A DNA stretch of 6,538 nt from Spirochaetota bacterium (GCA_029561505.1 JAKQXK010000195.1:1-6538), one strand, 5' to 3'. Numbered from the stretch's first letter, positions 1 through 6,206 are shown. A program made the numbers and translations. The notes: a model not told the origin generated them from the letters alone.

Positions 1-707
1 ACGCGCTTCTGTGCAACGCGCTGCGCCAGGCCTTCAGCGATCGCGGTCTTGCCTACGCCCGCTTCACCGATGAGAATCGGGTTATTCTTCGTCTTGCGCG
101 ACAAAATCTGAATGACACGCTCGATTTCATGGTCGCGCCCGATCACCGGGTCTGTCAGTTTCTCTTCAGCCATACGCGACAGGTTGCGGGCAAATTCGTC
201 GAGCATTGGCGTCTTCGAAGCTTCTTTTTTGGGCTGCGCCGCCGAAGCAGTCTTTTGTGTCGTTGTTGCCTGCGGCAGACCGAGCGTTGCGTTCAGCTCG
301 TTGCGAATGACCTGATAGTTGATCTGAAATGATTGCAGCGCGTTGGCCACGATACCGCTTGTGTCGCGCAGCAGCGCCAGCAGCACGTGCTCAGAACCAA
401 TATAACTGTGGCGCATTTTACGCGCTTCATCGCGCGAGAGTTCGAGAATGCGCTGCACCTTGTCTTTGGTGGTGGGGTCGATCACCATCGTCGCGCTGTC
501 TTGTTCGGCGCGCTTCTCGATTTCTTTTTTCAGCTCACCCAGATCGATGCCCAGGTTCATCAGCATTTTCACCGCCACCGAATCTTGTGCTTTGAGCAGC
601 CCCAGAAGAATATGTTCGGGCCCAAGAAACTCGTGATTGAGCCTCTTCGCCTCGCGCGGTGCATATTCGTTAATGATCTTTTTAACGCGGTTTGTGAAGT
701 CGAACAT
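1..707 (-). CDS. clpC: ATP-dependent Clp protease ATP-binding subunit ClpC, N-terminal part (cut by window edge)
   Basis: Reading leftward from ATG at 707, 235 codons are open to the window edge. The protein begins [20 protein letters not shown] and shows two Clp_N repeats: the first around residues 1-75 with [13 protein letters not shown], the second around 80-145 with [15 protein letters not shown]. An Ala/Thr/Lys-rich linker (about 148-172) follows, then [25 protein letters not shown] and the Walker A motif GEAGVGKT at residues 214-221. This order is that of ClpC Hsp100 unfoldases, which thread substrates into the ClpP protease in the cytoplasm. The Walker B motif, the middle domain and the second AAA+ module lie outside the window, so ClpC is preferred over ClpA/ClpB on N-domain and linker resemblance only. 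The start matches the normal ClpC N-terminus and no in-frame ATG lies upstream before a stop at 774-776. No Shine-Dalgarno is visible; a strong promoter abuts the start codon. The gene is divergent from the Cys-rich gene at 878. Confidence 0.93.
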   Translation of the reverse strand, partial: MFDFTNRVKKIINEYAPREAKRLNHEFLGPEHILLGLLKAQDSVAVKMLMNLGIDLGELKKEIEKRAEQDSATMVIDPTTKDKVQRILELSRDEARKMRHSYIGSEHVLLALLRDTSGIVANALQSFQINYQVIRNELNATLGLPQATTTQKTASAAQPKKEASKTPMLDEFARNLSRMAEEKLTDPVIGRDHEIERVIQILSRKTKNNPILIGEAGVGKTAIAEGLAQRVAQKR

Positions 708-713
708 GTGGAT

Positions 714-742
714 ATAATAGTTTCGGCAGACATGACCGTCAA
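714..742 (-). promoter_or_regulatory. sigma70-type promoter of clpC, start codon at the expected transcription start
   Basis: On the minus strand a TTGACG -35 box (737-742) and a TATTAT -10 box (714-719) are separated by exactly 17 nt. Both match the sigma70 consensus at five of six positions. Only six bases (ATCCAC) separate the -10 box from the clpC ATG at 707, so transcription should begin at or next to the A of the start codon. No purine-rich ribosome binding site fits in that gap. The inference is a leaderless or nearly leaderless clpC mRNA; another promoter further upstream cannot be excluded. Confidence 0.65.
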
Positions 743-877
743 TAAAAACAATCCTGCTAATATTGGGCGATTTTCACCCCATTGGTAGCAGACTCAAATT
801 TTACCGCCGGCGGCAGCTTTTGTGGCCAAGACAGCAAAAATAAAGTAGGATGCATAACGAAACTCGGATTTCACACC

Positions 878-1204
878 ATGCTTTTTAAACGCCGCACAAA
901 ACAAGTACACGATGGCCTTACCCAGGCAGAGCATCCATGGCAGGGCTGCATCGGCGTCTGCAGTAAATGCGCCCGCAAAGTGCATGCGATGGATGGCGGC
1001 AAAACCCGGCTGCGTGTCGGCCTAAAGGCGCTCATCGGTCTGCGCGGCATCAAGAAGCAGGTGCGTCCCGTTGACATTTCATGCCTTGATGTTTGCCCCG
1101 AGAACAGCATTGCTGTCGCTCACTTTACTCAATCGTCCATTCGTGTCATCAACGTCGGGCGCGATGTCACACCCGAAACAGTACTCAAAGAGCTTGGCTA
1201 TTGA
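878..1204 (+). CDS. Small Cys-rich, putative thioredoxin-fold [2Fe-2S] ferredoxin-like protein (108 aa)
   Basis: The protein runs from MLFKRRTKQV to VLKELGY. Five cysteines form two clusters: C24-x3-C28-x2-C31 (GCIGVCSKC) and C69-x3-C73 followed by Pro (CLDVCPENSIAV). A cysteine cluster near the N-terminus and a CxxxC directly before a strand like SIAV is the layout of thioredoxin-like [2Fe-2S] ferredoxins and of DUF1636-type metal-binding proteins, so binding of an Fe-S cluster or metal is plausible. There is no signal peptide or membrane segment; it is probably cytoplasmic. The frame stays open upstream to a TTG at 782, but ATG 878 is the only in-frame ATG before the first cysteine cluster. 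The ribosome site is weak (CGGAT about 8-12 nt upstream). The gene diverges from clpC and converges on the czcA-like gene. Partner and pathway are unknown; the family assignment rests on cysteine spacing alone. Confidence 0.6.
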   Translation: MLFKRRTKQVHDGLTQAEHPWQGCIGVCSKCARKVHAMDGGKTRLRVGLKALIGLRGIKKQVRPVDISCLDVCPENSIAVAHFTQSSIRVINVGRDVTPETVLKELGY

Positions 1205-1234
1205 GAGGCGCCTGAAAGGCACCTCTCAATAGCC
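1196..1234. terminator. Long hairpin between convergent genes, overlapping a stop codon
   Basis: GGCTATTGAGAGGCGCCT (1196-1213) and AGGCACCTCTCAATAGCC (1217-1234) pair over 18 positions with one C/A mismatch, around a 3-nt GAA loop. The hairpin includes the last codons and the TGA stop (1202-1204) of the plus-strand Cys-rich gene and ends 4 nt before the stop of the minus-strand RND gene. Plus-strand sequence after it is pyrimidine-rich (TTTCACTTCTTTTCTTC) but has no clean T-run; the minus side has none. It probably serves as a terminator for the plus-strand gene and as an mRNA 3'-end stabiliser or weak terminator for the opposite one. Confidence 0.6.
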
Positions 1235-1238
1235 GATT

Positions 1239-3419
1239 TCACTTCTTTTCTTCTAACAGCTTGTAGAACGAAGGCAAGAACAGCAGCGTCATGAGCGTTG
1301 CGCTCACAAGGCCGCCGAGCACGACGAGCGCGAGCGGCCGCTGTACTTCGGCGCCAATACCCGTATTCAAGACCATCGGTAAGAAACCAAAGCTTGCAAC
1401 CAGCGCCGTCATGAGCACCGGGCGCAGACGGCCGAGCGCGCCGAGTTTGACGGCTTCGGCCACGCTGTGGCCTTCAGCGACCAGATCATTCAAATACTTG
1501 ACCTTCACAAGCCCATTCAAAACCGCCAGACCCGATAGCGCGATAAAGCCGATCGCCGCCGAAACCGAAAAGGTCATTTTGGCAAAATACAGCGACAGAA
1601 CGCCTCCCGTCCACGCGAACGGAATCGTCAGAAAAATCAGAACGGTCTGCCGAATCGAGCCGAATGTGCGCCACACCAGATAAAAAATCACAGCGAGAAT
1701 CAGCGGCACCACGACCAATAGCCGCAATCGCGCACGTTCAAGATTCTTAAACTGCCCACCCCACTGCAGACGAAAATCGGCGGGCAAACCCAGATCAGTC
1801 TTGATACGGGCCTGCGCCTCTTGTACAAACGAGAGCGTGTCACGATCGCCCAGATAGATGGCGATACCCGCATACCGGTTCATGCCGCTGCGTGAAATCG
1901 ACGTGATCGTCGTGCGCTCTTCGAAATCGGCAAGTTCGCCGAGAGCGATCGTGCCACCCGCAGGCAGCGCGATCGGCAGGCGTTTGATGAGCGCCACATC
2001 GCGTCGGCTCTCGTCGTCGATTTTTACCACAATCGCGAACCGCCAGTCTTTTTCATAATAGCTGCCAATCGATTTACCCACCATCGCAGCCTGAAAACCT
2101 TCATTCACATCTGCCACCGACAGGCCGTAATAGTTGATCTTATCGTACTTTAGTCTCAGGTGCACAACCGCGCTGCGGCGCAGAGCAGTTAGAGCATCAA
2201 GGGATACCGCTCGGGCACCCGGTATACTTTCCATAATGGCGACGGCTTTCTCTTGCAGCGAGAAAAGCGTGTCGAGATCTCTGCCATAGATGCGCAACGA
2301 AACGTCGGCCCGGCTACCTTCAAGAATTTCGTTGAAGCGCATCGCAATTGGTTGCGTCTGCGCCAACTCAGATTCTGCCAATGCTGCGGTCTTCGCGAGC
2401 ACGGGCTCAAGGTCTTTCTGAACCAGCGCAAAAAGTTCGTCGGGGGTGAGAGTTTTGCCCCGGTCATTCTTGCGCCACAACGCCTGATCTTTTTTGAGGA
2501 TTACAAAAAGGTCTGTCAGATTCACGCCCATTGGGTCGGTCGCCGCTTCACTTGTGCCGATGCGGCCAAAGACGCGCGCCACCTCGGGGTAAGCCGCAAT
2601 AATTTTTTCAGCCTTGCGCTCGCGGTCGATCGACTCGGTAAGTGAAATGCGCGCGTCATGCAACAGATTCAGCGTCATGTCGCCTTCATTGAGGGGCGGC
2701 ATAAAGTCGGCTCCGAGGCGGGTGAAAAGCCAGGCACAGACGGCAAAAACCAGAATAATTGGCACAATAAATCGTTTCGCATGCTTCAGCGGAAAATTCA
2801 AAATCGGTTCGTAGATCGCGTACAAAGCGGTGATGAACCGGGTTTTGTGCGGCTTAAACCTGGGTGCAAGGTAGATGCCAAGCACCGGCATCACGAGCAC
2901 CGCCACGACGAGAGCTCCACCTAGAGCAAACAGCACAGTAATCGCCATCGGGTAATAGAGTTTGCCTTCAATGCCTTCAAGCGTCAGAATCGGCAGATAG
3001 ACTGCCATGATAATGATCATGCCCGTCGTCATGGGCCCCATAATCTGCAGCGTCGCTTCTTTGGCCTGAGCAATTCTCTCGGCAAGAGTTTTCGGCTGGT
3101 GGTGCTCGATGCGTGTTAGCAGATTTTCCATCATCACGATCGAACCATCGACGATGAGACCGAAATCCAGCGCGCCAAGACTCATGAGGTTTGCCGAAAT
3201 GCCGAAAACTTTCATACCAATCAGCGCGGCGGCCATCGAAACTGGTATCGCGAGCGCCACAAAAAATGCTGCGCGCATGTTACCCAAGAACAGAAAAAGT
3301 ATCAACACGACGATGCCGGCACCCTCGGCGAGATTCTTGACAATCGTCTTCACCGTCGCGTTCACAAGAAAGCTGCGCGAATAGAGCACCTGCGTCTCAA
3401 CATCTTCGCAGCGGCGCAT
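1239..3419 (-). CDS. czcA: CzcA-type heavy-metal RND efflux transporter, C-terminal two thirds (frame-disrupted)
   Basis: This ORF carries most of an inner-membrane HME-RND pump, which exports divalent metal cations using the proton gradient. After a few out-of-context residues (MRRCE) it enters the family alignment at DVETQVLYSRSFLV. It continues through TM2 (about 32-50, VVLILFLFLGNMRAA), TM3 and the TM4 signature DFGLIVDGSIVMMEN (85-99), whose D85, D91 and E98 are the proton-relay acids of CzcA-like pumps. The DFG..DG...EN form argues against the Cu/Ag CusA type, which has AIG..DA...EN. A second porter/docking domain follows, and then the C-terminal membrane bundle with GFIALSGLAVLNG, RLRPVLMTALVASFGFLPM and GAEVQRPLALVVLGG. 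All expected C-terminal segments are present, ending EEKK. ATG 3419 has no convincing ribosome site and lies inside the preceding ORF; it is an artefact of the frame break, not a credible native start. No adaptor or outer-membrane channel gene is adjacent. The exact metal cannot be decided. Confidence 0.9.
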   Translation of the reverse strand: MRRCEDVETQVLYSRSFLVNATVKTIVKNLAEGAGIVVLILFLFLGNMRAAFFVALAIPVSMAAALIGMKVFGISANLMSLGALDFGLIVDGSIVMMENLLTRIEHHQPKTLAERIAQAKEATLQIMGPMTTGMIIIMAVYLPILTLEGIEGKLYYPMAITVLFALGGALVVAVLVMPVLGIYLAPRFKPHKTRFITALYAIYEPILNFPLKHAKRFIVPIILVFAVCAWLFTRLGADFMPPLNEGDMTLNLLHDARISLTESIDRERKAEKIIAAYPEVARVFGRIGTSEAATDPMGVNLTDLFVILKKDQALWRKNDRGKTLTPDELFALVQKDLEPVLAKTAALAESELAQTQPIAMRFNEILEGSRADVSLRIYGRDLDTLFSLQEKAVAIMESIPGARAVSLDALTALRRSAVVHLRLKYDKINYYGLSVADVNEGFQAAMVGKSIGSYYEKDWRFAIVVKIDDESRRDVALIKRLPIALPAGGTIALGELADFEERTTITSISRSGMNRYAGIAIYLGDRDTLSFVQEAQARIKTDLGLPADFRLQWGGQFKNLERARLRLLVVVPLILAVIFYLVWRTFGSIRQTVLIFLTIPFAWTGGVLSLYFAKMTFSVSAAIGFIALSGLAVLNGLVKVKYLNDLVAEGHSVAEAVKLGALGRLRPVLMTALVASFGFLPMVLNTGIGAEVQRPLALVVLGGLVSATLMTLLFLPSFYKLLEEKK

Positions 3420-3427
3420 GCTTCAGC
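3397..3427 (-). other. Frameshift junction breaking the CzcA-type pump gene
   Basis: On the minus strand the upstream frame reads GCG CTG AAG CAT GCG CCG CTG and stops at TGA 3397-3399. The downstream frame is one base ahead and opens only after its own TGA (around 3423-3427), then reads ATG CGC CGC TGC GAA GAT GTT GAG. The crossing therefore lies in a span of about 25 nt. Relatives typically read a Pro-acidic-x-Val stretch before the Y-D/S-R-S/T motif, so the residues LRR/RRC look surplus. A net gain of 1 nt, or of 4 nt (CTGC between CCG and GAA), would explain the break. Two imperfect copies of CGCTG-n-AAG-n-ATG flank the spot, which could favour slippage. A base-calling error is an equally good explanation. 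Confidence 0.75.
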
Positions 3428-4368
3428 GCTTCTTCAGCCTGCAGCGCAACCTCGCGGCTATTTTGCCCCGAGAGCATCAGCACAGTGCCCAGCACGGTCT
3501 CTTCGCCGTTATACGTCGCTGCGCCGATACGCTGCGCATGGTAGGCGCCGATGCGGGCCACCTGTTTCAGGCGAATCGGCGACCCTGTCCAGTTCATGCG
3601 CAGCGGCAGCTCTTGAATCTGGTCGAGGTTTAAGCCTGCATAGGTGCTGACAATGAACTGCTGCTTGTTTTTCTCAATGTAACCCCCACCATAGTTGTCG
3701 CCGAGGCTCTTTAGCGTTTCAGAGATCTGGTTGAAGGTGACACCGAACTGCTCCATCTTCAGGGGATAACTCTCGATATGAACCTGGCGCTCGTAACCGC
3801 CGAGTGAATCGACTTCTGCAACACCCGCGATATTCGACTTCAGATAAGGCCTTATCACAAAATGCTGAATCGTACGCAGGTACACGAGGCGTTCTTTTTC
3901 TGATTTTTTTGCGAGCGCCGAACCCGGCTTTGGCACCACCGCATACATAAAAACTTCGCCGAGGCCCGTCGTGATCGGCGCCATCTCGAGCACCACACCA
4001 GCAGGTACACTGGCCGAGGCTTTGATAATCTTTTCGGCGATCTGCTGGCGCGCCCAATAGATGTTCGTGTCGTCGTGAAAGATGACCACCGTCTGCGACA
4101 GGCCGAAGCGTGAGAGCGACCTCACCTCTTTGACCGCCGGTAGGCCGGCCATTTCAGTTTCGACAAAGTATGTGACTGATTTTTCTACCTGCTGCGGGTC
4201 AAGGCCGCCGGTTTTTGCATTTACTATTACCTGTACGTTGGTAATGTCTGGCACCGCATCAACCGGTAGGTTTAACGCGACCATCAATGCGAGTGCGAGC
4301 GTGCCGGCGACTGCGAGCACTACTGTGCCCCGGTTCGCGAGTGCTATTTCGAGTAACTTCTTTAACAT
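3397..4368 (-). CDS. czcA: CzcA-type heavy-metal RND efflux transporter, N-terminal third (frame-disrupted)
   Basis: This is the true 5' part of the RND pump gene. Residues 14-33 form TM1 (TVVLAVAGTLALALMVALNL), followed by the family landmark VPDITNVQV (39-47). Porter-domain landmarks follow: SRFGLSQTVVIF (86-97), a YWARQQIAEKI segment (104-114) and PITTGLGEVF (131-140). The ORF is in family register up to EEALKHAP and then ends in LRRC and TGA. The next ORF resumes the family sequence one frame over, and together they give about 1045 residues, the normal size of a CzcA. ATG 4368 has a good Shine-Dalgarno, AGGGGG at 4376-4381 with a 7-nt gap, unlike the other genes here. The His-rich gene lies 64 nt upstream, with a terminator-like hairpin between them. 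If the frameshift is real, this ORF alone would give a truncated, non-functional pump lacking the proton-relay helices. Confidence 0.88.
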   Translation of the reverse strand: MLKKLLEIALANRGTVVLAVAGTLALALMVALNLPVDAVPDITNVQVIVNAKTGGLDPQQVEKSVTYFVETEMAGLPAVKEVRSLSRFGLSQTVVIFHDDTNIYWARQQIAEKIIKASASVPAGVVLEMAPITTGLGEVFMYAVVPKPGSALAKKSEKERLVYLRTIQHFVIRPYLKSNIAGVAEVDSLGGYERQVHIESYPLKMEQFGVTFNQISETLKSLGDNYGGGYIEKNKQQFIVSTYAGLNLDQIQELPLRMNWTGSPIRLKQVARIGAYHAQRIGAATYNGEETVLGTVLMLSGQNSREVALQAEEALKHAPLRRC

Positions 4369-4375
4369 GTGACTT

Positions 4376-4381
4376 CCCCCT
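4376..4381 (-). promoter_or_regulatory. Strong Shine-Dalgarno of the RND pump gene
   Basis: AGGGGG on the minus strand lies 7 nt before ATG 4368. It fixes that start and contrasts with the SD-less starts of clpC and the His-rich gene. Confidence 0.7.
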
Positions 4382-4406
4382 AAAAATGCTGAATTAGGGA
4401 TTCAGC
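4382..4406 (-). terminator. Terminator-like hairpin plus T5 just upstream of the RND pump gene (possible attenuator)
   Basis: On the minus strand GCTGAAT (4400-4406) and ATTCAGC (4388-4394) form a perfect 7-bp stem with a 5-nt loop (CCCTA), followed by A and then TTTTT (4382-4386). The T-run ends immediately before the AGGGGG ribosome site of the pump gene. The stem is short and only moderately GC-rich, so termination would be partial. It can end the transcript of the His-rich gene or limit read-through into the pump gene. Confidence 0.5.
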
Positions 4407-4418
4407 GTCCCGGTTGTG

Positions 4419-4436
4419 CTGAGGCAATGGCCTCAG
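4419..4436 (-). other. Hairpin overlapping the stop codon of the His-rich gene
   Basis: CTGAGGC (4419-4425) and GCCTCAG (4430-4436) form a perfect 7-bp inverted repeat with an AATG loop. It covers the TGA stop (4433-4435) of the His-rich gene. There is no T-run next to it; together with the hairpin at 4388-4406 it makes a tandem pair of stems in the 64-nt spacer before the pump gene. Confidence 0.4.
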
Positions 4437-4825
4437 GCAGCGGGTGGCGCACGGGAAGACTGTGCAGAATATTTGGTCTGTGAAGAGAGGTTTGTGTCGG
4501 GTGAGAAATCCTCACCGTATTGAATGGCAGGCAAGAAGAGCACTGGCCTCGCGATAACGATACCGGCGACCGCAACGAAATTGAGAGCCGGCAACGTGCA
4601 TGAACTTTCGAAATTGCCATTCTCGAAAGTATGCTCGAAAAACGATTCTTGACCCGCATGCGTGGCTTCATGCTCATGCGGCAGGTCGGCATGGCAAGCG
4701 GCGCTGATGTCGACACCGACGCAGAGTTTTTCGTGGCTGCCCTCATGGTCGACGTGCACGCTCGAGAGCGCCGACGCTGCGACGAAAGCGAGGTAAAAGA
4801 GATTAAATGTCGCAAACTTGCGCAT
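4433..4825 (-). CDS. Small secreted or membrane-anchored His-rich protein, putative metal-binding (130 aa)
   Basis: The N-terminus (residues 1-20, MRKFATFNLFYLAFVAASAL) is a classical signal peptide: basic start, hydrophobic core, small residues near position 20. The next 55 residues are rich in His, Cys and acidic residues, with H24, H27, H31, C35, C44, H45, H50, H52, H56, H65 and C76 (HVDHEGSHEK, CHADLPHEHEATH). These are suitable for binding zinc, cobalt, copper or similar metals outside the inner membrane. Residues 78-101 (LPALNFVAVAGIVIARPVLFLPA) are hydrophobic and could be a membrane anchor; the tail is polar and ends SSRAPPAA. I do not recognise a named family. Small His-rich exported proteins do occur beside metal-efflux operons, and this gene precedes a CzcA-type pump on the same strand, so a sensor, chaperone or buffer role is inferred. 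ATG 4825 is chosen for its signal peptide. No Shine-Dalgarno is present, and an extended -10 box sits 5 nt upstream. Confidence 0.65.
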   Translation of the reverse strand: MRKFATFNLFYLAFVAASALSSVHVDHEGSHEKLCVGVDISAACHADLPHEHEATHAGQESFFEHTFENGNFESSCTLPALNFVAVAGIVIARPVLFLPAIQYGEDFSPDTNLSSQTKYSAQSSRAPPAA

Positions 4826-4830
4826 CGCTT

Positions 4831-4864
4831 TTTATAGCATGCTAAATCTTTTTCAGGGCGTCAA
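4831..4864 (-). promoter_or_regulatory. Putative promoter of the His-rich gene (extended -10, leaderless-looking) with palindrome
   Basis: On the minus strand TGCTATAAA (4831-4839) matches an extended -10 element (TGn + TATAAT-like) and ends 5 nt before ATG 4825, again predicting a leaderless transcript. A TTGACG box lies at 4859-4864, but it is 22 nt from TATAAA, too far for a normal pair; with 17 nt spacing it would pair with the poorer CATGCT (4836-4841). A perfect 10-bp palindrome, TAGCATGCTA (4835-4844), overlaps the -10 region and could be an operator. Confidence 0.4.
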
Positions 4865-4878
4865 AAAGAAACGCAAGC

Positions 4879-4901
4879 ACTGATTGAGAATGGAAATCAG
4901 T
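4879..4901 (-). terminator. Possible weak terminator of the nuclease gene
   Basis: ACTGATT (4879-4885) and AATCAGT (4895-4901) make a perfect 7-bp stem with a 9-nt loop, 19 nt beyond the nuclease stop on the minus strand. The T-rich stretch TTTCTTTTT begins about 7 nt after the stem, too far for a strong intrinsic terminator. The gap 4826-4920 holds only this and the promoter of the His-rich gene. Confidence 0.3.
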
Positions 4902-4920
4902 ACAAGTCTGGCAGTTGCCG

Positions 4921-6195
4921 TCAGCGCAGTCTTAACCAAAGCAATGCAGGCTGGTGGTCTGAAATCGCCGTGTCGTTGTGCACGATAATGTCTGCGAGCC
5001 AGCTCGCGCGCGCTGCGTGCAACCACGCCTCGAAGCTGCTGTTGGCCACCAAGTGATCGATCGTTGAACTATAAGGAATATTTGTGAACCGCGTAACGTC
5101 GAGCGTCGGTGACTGGGTGAGAATTTTGAGATTCGAATTCGTCTCGATCGCGTTCAGTGTGTCGACCGATGTGCAGATGCCGACGCCAGCCTTCACTTCA
5201 TCGTTCAGGTCTCCCAGAAGCAGCGTCGGCGTCGTGTTCGTCGATGAAAGGTACGCGCTCAAATCGTCGGCCTGCGCCTGCCGTGTCGCGCACGCAGCCG
5301 AATCGGTGAGTGCCTTCAGGTGCACGTTCACCAGCCTGAACTGCCGATCAGAATGTTTTGCCTGAAAGACTGCCTGCAGAGGTTTTCTTAAGCAACCATC
5401 CCAGTCGCCGTTGTTAAAGGGCGAGGCAGAGAGTTCTTCTTGCGAAACAAGTTTCACAAGAGACCGTTTATAGACATAACCCACGCGCGCGCTGCAACCC
5501 GAAGATGCGACGAGGTATGCCCAGTCATCGCCCAGATGGCTCGCTACCCATGAGGTAAAAACGGAATAGTCTTTAATTTCTTGAACCGCAACAATGTCGA
5601 GTCCATTGTTTAGAATTACATTCGCTACGCCGGTCTGTTTTACCGTCTGGCTTGCAGCCGAATTGGTGCCATCAAAACCGCTTGTGAAATATTCGAGGTT
5701 AAACGTGGCAATCTGCAGGCAGTCGGCGTCGGCCACGTTGTCGCAGGTGACCGCGACATTCACCGGCACCGAAGAGACCGTTGTTCCCGACGCTGCATTG
5801 CCCGTCTGATCGTACGCGATCAGACGATACCAATAGGTCTGCCCGTTGGTGAGTGACGCATCGGTCACTGGGTCGCTGCAGTTTTCGCAGAGCAGCGTGC
5901 GGGTAGCCGCGCTATTCAGGTCGGCAGCGCTTGCCGCGCGGTAAATGCGCGTCGCTTTGTAGTCACCCTGCGGCGGTGCCTCCCAGCTGAGGCGCAGATT
6001 CTGGTTGCCGGGTGTGACCAACACAGACGTTACATTCGCGGGTGCCGTGGTATCAACAACAGGTGCAGGTGGAGCGTAGGGTGTGCTCGCGGCTTCAGGC
6101 GTGTCTTGCGCATTCACGCGATTGTTATATGAGCAATGTCCCGCCAAGACGGCGGAAAGCACCATTAACCAAATCTTTTCAAACGATCGCATCAT
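4921..6195 (-). CDS. Exported FN3-domain endonuclease/exonuclease/phosphatase-family protein
   Basis: Numbering from the longest ORF (GTG at 6261, 446 aa). A signal sequence (about 24-42, MRSFEKIWLMVLSAVLAG) ends at HC43, a relaxed lipobox-like site, so this could be a lipoprotein or a cleaved secreted protein. A Pro-rich linker (54-72) leads to a fibronectin type III domain (about 73-168, with LRLSWEAP, TRIYRAAS and TYWYRLIAYDQTGN). The nuclease domain (about 182-446) has every EEP-family motif: N188 in IATFNLEYF, E228 in VAVQEIKD, H314 in VNVHLKAL, G350-D351-x-N353 in LLLGDLND, D402 in TIDHLVAN and SDH 434-436. This fold performs Mg-dependent phosphodiester cleavage; nuclease activity on external DNA or RNA is likely but the substrate is not shown. 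Start: ATG 6195 (or 6192) gives the best signal peptide and lies just below a possible promoter. GTG 6261 has AGGA 9 nt upstream but would give an unusually long n-region; ATG 6216 is a third option. Confidence 0.85.
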   Translation of the reverse strand: MMRSFEKIWLMVLSAVLAGHCSYNNRVNAQDTPEAASTPYAPPAPVVDTTAPANVTSVLVTPGNQNLRLSWEAPPQGDYKATRIYRAASAADLNSAATRTLLCENCSDPVTDASLTNGQTYWYRLIAYDQTGNAASGTTVSSVPVNVAVTCDNVADADCLQIATFNLEYFTSGFDGTNSAASQTVKQTGVANVILNNGLDIVAVQEIKDYSVFTSWVASHLGDDWAYLVASSGCSARVGYVYKRSLVKLVSQEELSASPFNNGDWDGCLRKPLQAVFQAKHSDRQFRLVNVHLKALTDSAACATRQAQADDLSAYLSSTNTTPTLLLGDLNDEVKAGVGICTSVDTLNAIETNSNLKILTQSPTLDVTRFTNIPYSSTIDHLVANSSFEAWLHAARASWLADIIVHNDTAISDHQPALLWLRLR

Positions 6196-6206
6196 TTGTT
6201 TCACAC

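Noticed and set aside
333..788. Plus-strand 151-aa ORF opposite clpC
   Set aside because: It is antisense to a well-conserved ClpC N-domain, has no recognisable motif and starts at a non-ATG codon; long antisense frames are common opposite GC-rich genes.
782..877. TTG at 782 as the start of the Cys-rich gene
   Set aside because: The added 32 residues show no conserved feature and overlap the putative clpC upstream region; ATG 878 gives a compact protein of usual size.
2253..2645. Plus-strand 130-aa ORF opposite the RND pump gene (also 1291-1683 and 3109-3384)
   Set aside because: These lie wholly antisense to conserved pump sequence and show no domain; they are shadows.
3397..3427. Programmed +1 ribosomal frameshift in the pump gene
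   Set aside because: The bases before TGA (CGA AGA TGT TGA G) give no slippery codon able to re-pair one base ahead and there is no SD-like stimulator. Insertion or sequence error explains it better, though it was kept as an alternative in the finding.
4402..4815. Minus-strand 137-aa ORF overlapping the His-rich gene in another frame
   Set aside because: Its product is a low-complexity Ser/Arg-rich sequence without domains, and the overlapping frame has a clear signal peptide and a His/Cys cluster.
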